From assembly GCA_913020045.1 (NCBI GenBank), contig CAJWBE010000012.1, positions 35,783 to 99,782 of the forward strand: a stretch of 64,000 bases of DNA, in the 5' to 3' direction. Every line of letters starts with the position of its first letter. Position 1 is the stretch's first letter. Source of the DNA: an uncultured Oleiphilus sp. (lineage in GTDB: Bacteria > Pseudomonadota > Gammaproteobacteria > Pseudomonadales > Oleiphilaceae). A program made the position numbers and the translations under genes. Shown here one piece after another: positions 7,689-15,563 of the stretch. The notes under the pieces are model-generated. The model did no database searches and was not told the origin of the DNA. It saw nothing but the letters and a program-made list of their open reading frames with translations.

Positions 7689-8708
7689 ATGAGCGAGAAA
7701 CAGTCGTGTGAAAACATGTCAAAGAACCTTGCTGACTCGCCTTTCCACAAGGGAGAGCAGCGAATCCAGCATCGTCTTGGTGTACGAGATCAAATGGAGC
7801 GTGTTGGCCGACACGTTATCCGGGATCATATGCCAATGCAGCATCGTAGTTTTTTTGAAAATCTGCCTTATGTTTTTGTTGGGCATGCCGACTCCGGGGG
7901 CTGGCCTTGGGCATCTGTGTTGTTTGGAAAACCCGGCTTTATGCGATCGCCTAGTGAACAGCAGTTGAATATTAACTCAAGCCCTTTAGCCGGAGACCCT
8001 TTGGCAAAGAGTTGGCAGGAAGGGACAAGTTTGGGTCTGCTTGGAATCGAGCTACCCACCAGACGGCGTAATCGATTGTCAGCTGTCGTATCGGTGAGCG
8101 AAGATCGTTCACTAATGCTAGATATCAAACAGTCGTTTGGCAATTGCCCCCAGTATATCCAAACCCGCTCTCTAAGCTGGCTAGACAAGGACAGCCATCC
8201 TCAGGCTGAGGTTAAAGAGCTGAATGGGTTGAGTGCTGAGCATATCCAGTTAATTTCTCAGAGTGATACTTTTTTTGTCGCAAGTTACTTGGCTGAAAAA
8301 AATGCCGCTGCCAGTGAAGGTGCTGACGTTTCTCATCGGGGCGGCAAGCCTGGATTTGTGAGGGTGGACAATGAGACAACTCTGACCATACCGGATTACC
8401 TAGGTAATAATTACTTCAATACCTTTGGTAATTTTGTCGAGAATGAAAAGGCTGGTTTGCTGTTTTTAGATTTTGAAAACGGGCACATGCTGACCTTAAC
8501 TGGAAAGGCGAAAATACTTTGGGAGTCTGACGACCTCGAGTATTTTGAGGGGGCGCAGCGCCTGTGGCGCTTTAATTTGCAAAAGGGATATTTTGTAAAG
8601 CATGCGTTGCCGGTTCGTTGGACTTTGGAGGAGTATTCACCGAATTCGCTCCTGACAGGCACCTGGCAGCAAGCCGAAGCCGCACGCACATTGGCCACGC
8701 AAAAATAG
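7689..8708 (+). CDS. Pyridoxamine-5'-phosphate-oxidase-family flavoprotein (stand-alone)
   Basis: A protein of about 339 residues with the split-barrel PNPOx-like fold: FFENLPYVFVGHADSGGWPW, then GFMRSPS, QSFGNCPQYIQTRSL, VSHRGGKPGFVRV and TFGNFVENEKAGLLFLDF. The track starts at a TTG (7644); I prefer the ATG at 7689, although its RBS is weak. It aligns end to end with residues 1-330 of the protein at 34971, which continues into an FAD/NAD reductase and a 2Fe-2S domain. This copy ends where that fusion begins and would need a separate electron donor. Members of this group bind flavin; the substrate is not known. Confidence 0.8.
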   Translation: MSEKQSCENMSKNLADSPFHKGEQRIQHRLGVRDQMERVGRHVIRDHMPMQHRSFFENLPYVFVGHADSGGWPWASVLFGKPGFMRSPSEQQLNINSSPLAGDPLAKSWQEGTSLGLLGIELPTRRRNRLSAVVSVSEDRSLMLDIKQSFGNCPQYIQTRSLSWLDKDSHPQAEVKELNGLSAEHIQLISQSDTFFVASYLAEKNAAASEGADVSHRGGKPGFVRVDNETTLTIPDYLGNNYFNTFGNFVENEKAGLLFLDFENGHMLTLTGKAKILWESDDLEYFEGAQRLWRFNLQKGYFVKHALPVRWTLEEYSPNSLLTGTWQQAEAARTLATQK

Positions 8709-8735
8709 GACTGGTTGCCTCTTCTTGTGCGCCGT

Positions 8736-8888
8736 ATGCGATCGGTCACCTTATTTGCGGCCGTAACTGCAGCCGAAGAGCGGGCCTTTTTTGAAGAGCT
8801 GAAAAGCGTCCAGCAAAAATCGGGTGGTCAATTGCGCACCGTGCGGAAACTGAGTCAGGTTAATGAAACCCTGAAATCCGAAGTGTGA
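8736..8888 (+). CDS. Possible small protein of 50 residues
   Basis: A short plus-strand frame below the track cut-off. It starts MRSVTLFAAVTAAEERAFF and ends LSQVNETLKSEV, and is predicted helical and charged. There is no good Shine-Dalgarno and no family I recognise. It fills an otherwise empty gap between the flavoprotein and cupin genes; it may be a remnant rather than a gene. Confidence 0.25.
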   Translation: MRSVTLFAAVTAAEERAFFEELKSVQQKSGGQLRTVRKLSQVNETLKSEV

Positions 8889-8924
8889 CTCTGGATATCT
8901 AGGTTTGCCACGAGATTGAACTGT

Positions 8925-9578
8925 ATGATCAATATGAACTTTAGCCAGCGGCAAGTGATTGATACCGCCGCTATGAATTGGCAGCGCAGCCCAGCTTTGG
9001 GTATCTGGCGCAAGCCCTTAGAGCGAGAAAACAAAGAGTCTGGACACACCACTAGTGTGGTGCGTTACGAGAGCGGTGCCGGATTTCCTGAACACCCGCA
9101 CCCTATGGGCGAAGAAATCTTTGTGCTCGAAGGTGTGTTTTCGGATGAGAGTGGCGATTACGGCCCGGGTAGTTATATACGCAACCCACTCAGCAGTCGC
9201 CACCAACCCTTCAGCAAAGCGGGCTGTACTATATTCGTCAAACTTAACCAGTTTGATGCACGGGACCTAAAGTTCGTGCGATTGGATACCCTCACGCAGC
9301 CATGGCAGCCGGGCATTGGTGGTCTTCAGGTGATGCGCCTGCACAGCTTTGAACATGAACATGTTGCGTTGGTGAAATGGCCGGCAAAGGAGCGGTTTCA
9401 AATGCATCGTCATTTTGGCGGCGAAGAAATATTTGTGTTGTCGGGCGCGTTCCGTGACGAGCATGGTGTCTATCCGGCCGGCACCTGGATCAGAAGCCCG
9501 CATGGCAGCACGCATTGCCCTTTTGTGGAAGAAGAAACCATTATCTGGGTCAAAACTGGGCACCTGACGTTGGATTAA
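8925..9578 (+). CDS. Double-cupin protein, ChrR-like
   Basis: About 217 residues forming two tandem cupin domains. The first has EHPHPMGEEIFVLEG and the second FQMHRHFGGEEIFVLSG, each with the His/Glu metal set seen in ChrR-like cupins. ChrR proteins pair a zinc anti-sigma domain with one cupin and hold back an ECF sigma factor; here the zinc anti-sigma domain is missing and the cupin is duplicated. Starts at 8925 or 8934 are both possible and neither has a strong RBS. It could sense oxidants or be a metal-dependent acetylacetone-cleaving-like dioxygenase relative. A link to the sigma factors nearby is inference. Confidence 0.75.
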   Translation: MINMNFSQRQVIDTAAMNWQRSPALGIWRKPLERENKESGHTTSVVRYESGAGFPEHPHPMGEEIFVLEGVFSDESGDYGPGSYIRNPLSSRHQPFSKAGCTIFVKLNQFDARDLKFVRLDTLTQPWQPGIGGLQVMRLHSFEHEHVALVKWPAKERFQMHRHFGGEEIFVLSGAFRDEHGVYPAGTWIRSPHGSTHCPFVEEETIIWVKTGHLTLD

Positions 9579-9587
9579 GAAAACTAA

Positions 9588-10550
9588 TTAGTCTGGTCCT
9601 GCGCTCTGTTTGCGATACGCGCCCGGCGACAGGCCGAAGTGCTGCTTAAAGGCTTTGCTGAAAGCCGCCTCAGAGGAGTAACCAGAATCCAGTGCGATGG
9701 CAAGCAGGGTAGAGCGGCGTTCACGTAGGGTGCGTTTGGCATGTTCAAAACGCCAGCGTTGCAAATAACTTTTGGGGGCTTCTCCAACCAAGCGCGTAAA
9801 TCGCTCACTAAAGGCACTGCGTGAAAGGGCTGAGGCTTGCGCTAGCGTATCGACATTGAGTTCGGCTTTGCAATCGGCGTGAATCAGGTTCAGCGCTTTG
9901 CCAATTTTGGGGTCGTGCAGGGCCTGCAAATAGCCGTTTTTATCGGTGTGCGTCTGCATGTGCACACGCAGCAATTGTATGAATAGCACCTCGGTTAGCC
10001 GGTCGACAACGACACTCGCACCTGGGTTTTGTTGGCGTGACTCCACAGACACTACCTGCACTAGTGATCGCAGCCAGCCCAGTTCGGGTGTGTCGGCCGC
10101 TTTGATGTGAATAAAGCAGGGTAGGTCTCGGATAAAGGGGTGGTCCATGGAGGAGTCGTAGGCAAAGGCACCACACATAAGCGTTGCCCAATCGCTTGAG
10201 GATTTTTTATCAATGTCAGAATCATCGGACTCAAGAGGAGCACGGTAAAAAGGGTTGTGACCGCCAAGAATGCCATCGACTACTTCGTTGGCGGACAGGG
10301 GGGCTTGATCAAGTCGGCTGCTGATTTGATGGGCTCCGCCGGTTGGAAAGGCCACTATGTCACCGGTATTCAGTTGAATCGGGGCAGGCAGGGAATCCAT
10401 CTCCAGCCAACACTGACCATCTATCAGCGTGTGGAACACGCCATTACCGTCGGCCGGAATACGCATTGCCCAAGCGGTATTGAAGTCACTGCAAAAATAG
10501 GTGCTGGTATGTAATCGAATGGTTTGCAGTAGATCTGATAGGGCGTCCAT
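9588..10550 (-). CDS. AraC-family transcriptional regulator (cupin_6 type)
   Basis: A 320-residue AraC regulator. The N-terminal cupin-like sensor domain (GDIVAFPTGGAHQI near residue 65) is followed by two C-terminal helix-turn-helix units (NVDTLAQASALSRSAFSERF and IALDSGYSSEAAFSKAFKQHFG). ATG at 10550 follows a TTG used by the track. It diverges from the glutaredoxin/disulfide-reductase/NrtS genes, which it may control. Regulators of this subgroup commonly neighbour oxidoreductase genes. It ends 9 bases past the convergent cupin gene. Confidence 0.88.
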   Translation of the reverse strand: MDALSDLLQTIRLHTSTYFCSDFNTAWAMRIPADGNGVFHTLIDGQCWLEMDSLPAPIQLNTGDIVAFPTGGAHQISSRLDQAPLSANEVVDGILGGHNPFYRAPLESDDSDIDKKSSSDWATLMCGAFAYDSSMDHPFIRDLPCFIHIKAADTPELGWLRSLVQVVSVESRQQNPGASVVVDRLTEVLFIQLLRVHMQTHTDKNGYLQALHDPKIGKALNLIHADCKAELNVDTLAQASALSRSAFSERFTRLVGEAPKSYLQRWRFEHAKRTLRERRSTLLAIALDSGYSSEAAFSKAFKQHFGLSPGAYRKQSAGPD

Positions 10551-10656
10551 CAAGATATCCGGTCAAAATGACAAGTATTCAGCTAATAATATCATTTTTT
10601 GAATCGTTTTCGCGAGAGACAATAGATTTTTAAATGACTTGAACGGAGCACCTGTT

Positions 10657-10941
10657 ATGTCAAATTCTCAAACTTCACCTAGTTATGCTTTGTATCATTA
10701 CCCCGCGTGTCCTTTCTGTGCCATGACGCGTTCAGCGATGAAGCATATCGACCTCGACGTGACCGAGCGCAATATTCAGAAGAATGGCGCTCATCGTACC
10801 GAACTGATTCGTGGCGGCGGCAAGGCACAGGTGCCATGTCTAAAAATTGAAGAAAACGGTCATGAGCAATGGCTGTATGAGTCACAGGATATTATCCGCT
10901 ACCTCAAAAATCAGGCCAAACCTTCAAAGCAGTCGGCCTAA
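10657..10941 (+). CDS. Glutaredoxin-like protein
   Basis: A 94-residue glutaredoxin. The dithiol active site YHYPACPFCAMTRSAM is near residue 18 and the cis-Pro motif QVPCLKI near residue 64, followed by YESQDIIRYL, the glutathione-binding end of the fold. The start at 10657 follows GAACGGAG. First gene of a probable operon with the disulfide reductase at 10992, with the AraC gene divergent. It is expected to reduce mixed disulfides with glutathione in the cytoplasm. Confidence 0.88.
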   Translation: MSNSQTSPSYALYHYPACPFCAMTRSAMKHIDLDVTERNIQKNGAHRTELIRGGGKAQVPCLKIEENGHEQWLYESQDIIRYLKNQAKPSKQSA

Positions 10942-10991
10942 AAAACAGTCTGCAGTCACCGCTAATTTATTCTAAGCAAGAGGAAGTTTTT

Positions 10992-12428
10992 ATGGAAACC
11001 CGACACGTAGACATTGCCATTATTGGTGCCGGTAGCGCTGGTATGGGGGCTTATCGAGAAGCCCGAAAACTGACTGACAGTATCGCGCTGATTGAAGGTG
11101 GGGAGTATGGTACGACCTGTGCCCGGGTCGGATGTATGCCAAGTAAACTGTTAATTGCCGCTGCTGAATCCGCTCACGCAGCACAAAAAGCTGAAGTATT
11201 TGGGGTCAACGTATCAAAAGTCGAAATAGACGGCAAAGCCGTGATGGAACGCGTGAAAAGCGAGCGCGACCGTTTTGTTGGTTTTGTGGTTGAAGATATC
11301 AACGACTTTGATGAAGCACACCATGTGCGAGGATATGTAAGCTTCAAGGATGCGCACACACTAATGATCGACAGACATACACAGATTATTGCCAAGCGTA
11401 TTGTGATTGCGGTCGGATCTCGGCCTTATATTCCCGAGGCCCTGTATGGTGCCGGAGAAAGCTTGCTGATTAATGATGATATTTTCGAGCTAGAAGATCT
11501 GCCGTATTCGGTAGCGGTAATGGGTACCGGCGTCATCGGATTAGAATTGGGTCAGGCGCTTTCCCGTTTGGGGGTTAAAGTGAGTATGTTTGCGCGCAGT
11601 GATTCTATTGGCGGTATTGCCGACCCGGCGATCAAAGCATACGCCGCCAGAACCTTTTCTGAAGAATTCGAGCTACACATGAATACCCGCGTGCTCGCAG
11701 CGAACAGGGTCGGCAAGGGTGCGCAAATTGAATACCAGAGCGCCGATGGCGAGACTCATCGTCAAGTGGTGGAATATGTTCTGGCGGCGACCGGGCGCGT
11801 ATCTAATCTGGATCGCTTGAACATCGAACAAGCGGGGCTGCAGTTCGATGCGACCGGGGTGCCTGATTACAACCGCCAAACTATGCAGAGTAAGGTGCCG
11901 CACATTTTTATTGCTGGCGATGCCAATAATGAACTCCCGCTCTTGCATGAAGCCTCGGATGAAGGCCGCATTGCCGGGCGCAATGCTGGGCTTTTTCCTG
12001 CAGTAGAAGACGGCCTGCGGCGCGCTCATTTGGGCGTTGTGTTTTCAGACCCGCAAATTGCCAGCATCGGCAAGCGTGCCCATGAGCTCGAAGAGAACAG
12101 TTTTGTGGTCGGTGAAGTTAGTTTTGAAAGCCAGGGTCGCAGCCGCGTCATGGCAAAAAACAAAGGCATACTAAAGGTTTATGCCGAGCTTGATTCCGGC
12201 AGACTGTTAGGCGCCGAAATGTTTGGGCCAGCAGCCGAGCATATAGGCCATTTACTGTCTTGGGCGATACAGCAACAACTGAGTGTTGCCCGCATATTGG
12301 AGATGCCCTTTTACCACCCGGTGATTGAAGAAGGTTTAAGAACGGCTCTACGGGATGTTGCCCAAAAATTGCAACAGAGCGCTTCAACACATAAAAAACC
12401 TCGGGAGGCTCATGCGCAGCCTGCTTAA
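10992..12428 (+). CDS. Pyridine nucleotide-disulfide oxidoreductase, dihydrolipoyl dehydrogenase-like
   Basis: A 478-residue flavoenzyme of the class I disulfide oxidoreductase family. The N-terminal FAD fold has IIGAGSAGMGAYREA; the redox disulfide is CARVGCMPSK (near residue 43), rather than the CLNVGCIPSK of typical E3 subunits. The NAD fold reads MGTGVIGLELGQ, the second FAD motif IFIAGDAN, and the C-terminal dimer domain has the His-Glu pair in FYHPVIEEGLRTAL. Isolated from any 2-oxoacid dehydrogenase genes and next to glutaredoxin, it is probably a stand-alone reductase of a small disulfide. RBS AAGAGGAAG precedes the ATG. Confidence 0.88.
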   Translation: METRHVDIAIIGAGSAGMGAYREARKLTDSIALIEGGEYGTTCARVGCMPSKLLIAAAESAHAAQKAEVFGVNVSKVEIDGKAVMERVKSERDRFVGFVVEDINDFDEAHHVRGYVSFKDAHTLMIDRHTQIIAKRIVIAVGSRPYIPEALYGAGESLLINDDIFELEDLPYSVAVMGTGVIGLELGQALSRLGVKVSMFARSDSIGGIADPAIKAYAARTFSEEFELHMNTRVLAANRVGKGAQIEYQSADGETHRQVVEYVLAATGRVSNLDRLNIEQAGLQFDATGVPDYNRQTMQSKVPHIFIAGDANNELPLLHEASDEGRIAGRNAGLFPAVEDGLRRAHLGVVFSDPQIASIGKRAHELEENSFVVGEVSFESQGRSRVMAKNKGILKVYAELDSGRLLGAEMFGPAAEHIGHLLSWAIQQQLSVARILEMPFYHPVIEEGLRTALRDVAQKLQQSASTHKKPREAHAQPA

Positions 12429-12612
12429 AATGTACGCTTTCGAAGCTGCGCGAGTCGCGCTGGTGGTGGGCACGGTCTTGTTGCTTATTAACCAGTTCGA
12501 CGCCTTGTTTGGCAATCAAGCCATACGTTGGCTCCCCGCGGCGCTGAGCTACTGTGTTCCTTTTAGCGTGTTTTTACTGGGCAAGCGCTCCACCCAAGCG
12601 TGTGCGGACTAA
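12412..12612 (+). CDS. nrtS: NrtS-like small membrane protein
   Basis: A 66-residue protein starting at MRSLLKMYAFEA and overlapping the upstream reductase by 17 bases. Two hydrophobic segments match the NrtS nitrate/nitrite transporter family: RVALVVGTVLLLINQFDALF and LPAALSYCVPFSVF. NrtS proteins are short and described as low-affinity nitrate/nitrite transport proteins. The overlap implies translational coupling to the reductase; AGGCTC-type spacing upstream gives no strong independent RBS. The functional link to redox genes here is unclear. Confidence 0.8.
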   Translation: MRSLLKMYAFEAARVALVVGTVLLLINQFDALFGNQAIRWLPAALSYCVPFSVFLLGKRSTQACAD

Positions 12613-12715
12613 ATTGCTAAATGCTGCCACTCGAACGCTTATTGTGAATGTAGTAATGTGTTCTGCAGGTATTTTGCCTCGGGAATACTCAGTTAGCCAG
12701 AAGTGCCCGCAGGAA

Positions 12716-13567
12716 TTACGGGTTTAAAAGGCCTTCGATCCAGTTTAGAAATCTGGCTGCACTTCTGGTTTCGAAGCTGTCTTTATTGGGTACGTAATAG
12801 CACAAGTCTGATTTGACCGGCCGGGTTTCAAAGTGTTGTAGAAGGTTCGACTCCAAGAGCCTTTTAGTAAGTGTCGTAGAGCAGAACACAAGCCCATTTT
12901 CTGCCATAGCCTGCTGGACACCGAAAAGCTCTTGATCAAATTTTTTGAGTTTAATATTGGATTCGTGCAGTCCATTTTCTGCCAACCAGGCCGCGAGTGG
13001 AGGGTTAGGCAATGATTTATTTTTCCACTCTGTTGTAAAAAGAGTCATGGGTTTATTTGACCAAGACGGCGACGTCATTCCATAAGCACCAAATACATTG
13101 AATGACTCAGATCTAATGACATCAGAGTCCGCAACGGCTGAGGCATCACCGAATCGAATCGGAATAATATAAGATTGGCTGTCAACCGACTCACCGGTCG
13201 ATATTTCCAAAGAAATATCGGGGTTGGCGTGTTCAAATTCATGCTGGGCAGGGATCAGCACCATAGCGGCTAATGATGATGTCGTCGTCACCCTGACCGC
13301 ACTGCCCGCATTCATCACCTCTTCCAAAGCACTGTCAATGATCCGAAAACCGTCCGTGGTTGACTTGGCTAATCTTTCACCTGTTCCGGTGAGTGATATT
13401 CGTCGTCCCAATCGATGAAACAAATTTACGTTTAAGCGACTTTCCAGGTTGCTAACATGGTGTGAAATGGCTGTTGGCGTCAGCGAAAGTTCTTCTGCGG
13501 CCAACTTAAAACTTCCCCGGCGGGCAGCCGACTCAAAGGCTTTCAGCGCCTGTAACGATACCTGCAA
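12716..13567 (-). CDS. LysR-family regulator, GcvA-like (intact copy of a duplicated lysR/azoR pair)
   Basis: A 283-residue LysR regulator. The winged HTH includes SLTPTAISHHVSNLESRLNV (residues 25-55); the effector domain follows in GcvA style (VRVTTTSSLAAMVLIP). The divergent azoreductase gene that should face it (13707 onwards) is reduced to about 50 codons. A second, inverted lysR/azoR pair sits at 15.5-16.9 kb, where azoR is intact and lysR is broken. This protein is therefore presumably the only functional regulator for the distant intact azoR. Confidence 0.9.
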   Translation of the reverse strand: MQVSLQALKAFESAARRGSFKLAAEELSLTPTAISHHVSNLESRLNVNLFHRLGRRISLTGTGERLAKSTTDGFRIIDSALEEVMNAGSAVRVTTTSSLAAMVLIPAQHEFEHANPDISLEISTGESVDSQSYIIPIRFGDASAVADSDVIRSESFNVFGAYGMTSPSWSNKPMTLFTTEWKNKSLPNPPLAAWLAENGLHESNIKLKKFDQELFGVQQAMAENGLVFCSTTLTKRLLESNLLQHFETRPVKSDLCYYVPNKDSFETRSAARFLNWIEGLLNP

Positions 13568-13706
13568 ACTTTATCTCCAATTAAACAACTAACTCATCGA
13601 TAGTATAGGTGATTTAAATTCATCTGTAAGTGCAAATTTTACGTTTGTACTCATCTGTGCCGGCTCACAAAATAGTGCCTGCTGTTCATCAGTGAAGGCA
13701 ATGAAT

Positions 13707-13937
13707 ATGAGCACATTATTACACGTTAATAGAAGCGTTAGCGCCGCGAGCACCCCGAATCTGGAGCGCGATTCCATGTCGAATAATAGCGCTCTACGAT
13801 TGATAGAACCATGGAAACGGAATCGGCCAAAAGATGAGTATATTTATCGTGAGGTCTCTCTGGTTCTGGTTGCATGTGTGTATCACTGACTGCTCGGCAC
13901 TGCCCAATACCCCTTGTCACAACCAAAACCGTTTTGA
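13707..13937 (+). pseudogene. Chimeric remnant: azoR 5' end joined to HPP 3' end
   Basis: Two gene remnants are fused. Bases 13707 to about 13853 encode MSTLLHVNRSVSAAS...KDEYIYREV, matching the first 50 residues of the azoreductase at 15556-16260 (MSTILHIDSSV...KDEYIYRDV). From about 13855 the frame continues SLVLVACVYH, then an in-frame TGA, then LLGTAQYPLS, matching the last 25 residues of the HPP protein at 4786 (SLVLIACLYHRFLGTARYP). The junction is abrupt, so it is a deletion or recombination scar. The TGA replaces a CGN/CGA arginine codon. Confidence 0.85.
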
Positions 13938-13955
13938 TCCCTCAGGAGAGTCATT

Positions 13956-14645
13956 ATGTCAGTTGCCATAACAAATCGTTTTAACAATAATATCGTCGCA
14001 GTCGGCAATCTTGCCCGGAAAGAAAAAGTACTGGGTTTTGTTGATGTACCAAAAGTACCGCCAGGCCGCAACAAGACCCAAAAAGACGTCGATGCGGTTT
14101 TGGTAACGCGGACACTGGAGGGTGATACGCAGGCATTTGACATGCTGGTAATCAAGTATCAGGGCCGTATCGCGCGCCTGGTGTCAGTCTATATTCAGGA
14201 CTTTGATGCGGCCCGAGATGTCGTTCAGGAAACCTTTATTCGGGCATACAAAGCCTTAAACAATTATCGCCGCGAAAGCCAGTTCTATACCTGGCTGTAT
14301 CGAATCGCGGTGAATACTTCCTATAACTTCCTGAAGTCAAACAAAAGCTGGTCAACCCGAATGGAGTCTATTGAGGGGAATCTTCAGGCGGAACAAGCGG
14401 AGTCTCTGTTTAAAAGCCCCGAGCAATCTTATCAGAACGATGATTTGAGACGAGGCATTCAGAGAGCTGTTTCACTATTGCCATTGGAACTCCGAAGCGT
14501 ACTATTACTGCGGGAAGTGGAGGGTATGAGCTACGAGCAGATTGCCGAGGTCGTTGGATGTGAGTTGGGTACGGTGAAATCACGTATTTCAAGGGCTCGG
14601 GACAAGGTAGTGCAAAAGACAAAACATTTGCATGCGTCGATGTGA
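13956..14645 (+). CDS. RNA polymerase ECF sigma factor, RpoE/AlgU type (copy 2)
   Basis: A 229-residue paralogue of the sigma factor at 5280. From residue 60 on it is nearly identical through regions 2 and 4 (FDMLVIKYQGRIARLVSVYI; YEQIAEVVGCELGTVKSRIS). The first 55 residues differ. AGGAGAGTC precedes the ATG. The flanks are also duplicated: an HPP 3' remnant upstream, the palindrome and a tetR 5' remnant downstream. It is the only intact gene left of this second copy. Divergent N-termini with conserved DNA-binding regions suggest both recognise the same promoters. Confidence 0.9.
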   Translation: MSVAITNRFNNNIVAVGNLARKEKVLGFVDVPKVPPGRNKTQKDVDAVLVTRTLEGDTQAFDMLVIKYQGRIARLVSVYIQDFDAARDVVQETFIRAYKALNNYRRESQFYTWLYRIAVNTSYNFLKSNKSWSTRMESIEGNLQAEQAESLFKSPEQSYQNDDLRRGIQRAVSLLPLELRSVLLLREVEGMSYEQIAEVVGCELGTVKSRISRARDKVVQKTKHLHASM

Positions 14646-14648
14646 AAA

Positions 14649-14664
14649 TGAACAGTTCTGTTCA
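14649..14664. promoter_or_regulatory. Palindromic operator, copy 3 (before tetR remnant)
   Basis: TGAACAGTTCTGTTCA, identical to the site upstream of the intact tetR at 6014. It lies right after the second sigma stop, so the regulatory site was carried along in the duplication. Confidence 0.7.
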
Positions 14665-14730
14665 ATATTTCTGGGAGGTATGCGAAGCGTAAAAGCACAG
14701 CGCCTGTCGTGTTTTTGTTTGGAGTCAACG

Positions 14731-14762
14731 ATGGCGGGCTCGCGCAAAGAGCATCTGTTGCA
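14731..14762 (+). pseudogene. tetR 5' remnant
   Basis: ATG then GCGGGCTCGCGCAAAGAG encodes MAGSRKEHLL, identical to the first residues of the TetR at 6089. Similarity stops after about 10 codons and the frame runs into unrelated sequence. A second short segment near 14833 (encoding ELIRS) could be another scrap of the same gene but is too short to claim. Confidence 0.75.
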
Positions 14763-15083
14763 AAAAATCAAATATACTCTTTGTTATAAAGTTTTGGCGG
14801 CGTATTTTTGTCGATGCTTTTAACGAAAGGGAGAACTGATTCGATCTCTTCATGCGATGTTAAAACAAATCCAAGAACAGAGTCTTTTTTGCCTGCGTCC
14901 AAACAGCCTCATAGAAAAATGCGGGGTTGCCTGCGTGCGGATATTGGCTTTGCTAACCCAAGATAGGAGGTCAGCACTTTTCGTGGGAAGTCATTATGTC
15001 TATGCAGTGATGCTCTTAAAAGCGCTCATCGTAAAATGGCGCTTACTAAATTGGAAATTAATGAAAGATTGAAGCTACTGGCC
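14763..15083. other. Degenerate region, no intact gene
   Basis: About 320 bases between the tetR remnant and the deaminase stop. The 71-codon frame at 14857 has no recognisable similarity and no Shine-Dalgarno. It is best read as leftover sequence from the rearrangements that produced the neighbouring remnants. Confidence 0.5.
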
Positions 15084-15563
15084 TTAATTACTCAAATTGA
15101 TTTTGGCTAACTGGAAAGGGAGTAATTTCCTATCATTATCTAGCGTCACAACCTCGTGCTCATGAAATAGGTCGGTATTGAAGTACTTGTAAGTCCATAG
15201 ATAATCGAACCCGTGTTTTGCCGCCTCATATCTATCCGACACGATAAAAACTTTCTTAATCTTCGCCATACGAATTGCCATATAACAGAGAGCGCAAGGC
15301 TCTCCTGAAGCAATTAATGTCGTTCCTTTTAAAGAAGAGTTTTTTTCATTCCGAGAAGCCTCTCTTATCGCCTGGATTTCAGCGTGGGCGGTACAATCCA
15401 GGTGTGTGGCGACTTGATTTACTCCTTTGCCAATAATCTCTCCATCCTTATTAAGGATAATGGCAGCAAACGGCAAGCCACCTGCCTTGACATTACTAAC
15501 AGCCAAATCAATGACGTTGTCTCCCCACTTTATGAGAAGTTTTTCATTAATTTGCTCACACAT
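15084..15563 (-). CDS. Nucleoside/cytidine deaminase-family protein
   Basis: A 159-residue zinc deaminase. Zinc site: THLDCTAHAEIQAI (His and catalytic Glu) and GEPCALCYMAI (two Cys), the CDA/guanine-deaminase-type arrangement. I start at 15563 (MCEQINEKLL) because the longer track frame overlaps azoR by about 150 bases. At this start the genes overlap by only 8 bases, typical of coupling. The C-terminal WTYKYFNTDLFHEHEV resembles guanine deaminase-like nucleoside deaminases; the substrate is not certain. Confidence 0.85.
   Translation of the reverse strand: MCEQINEKLLIKWGDNVIDLAVSNVKAGGLPFAAIILNKDGEIIGKGVNQVATHLDCTAHAEIQAIREASRNEKNSSLKGTTLIASGEPCALCYMAIRMAKIKKVFIVSDRYEAAKHGFDYLWTYKYFNTDLFHEHEVVTLDNDRKLLPFQLAKINLSN

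Noticed and set aside
14857-15072. 71-codon plus-strand ORF between the tetR stub and deaminase
   Set aside because: No RBS, unnatural composition, and located in decayed duplicate DNA.
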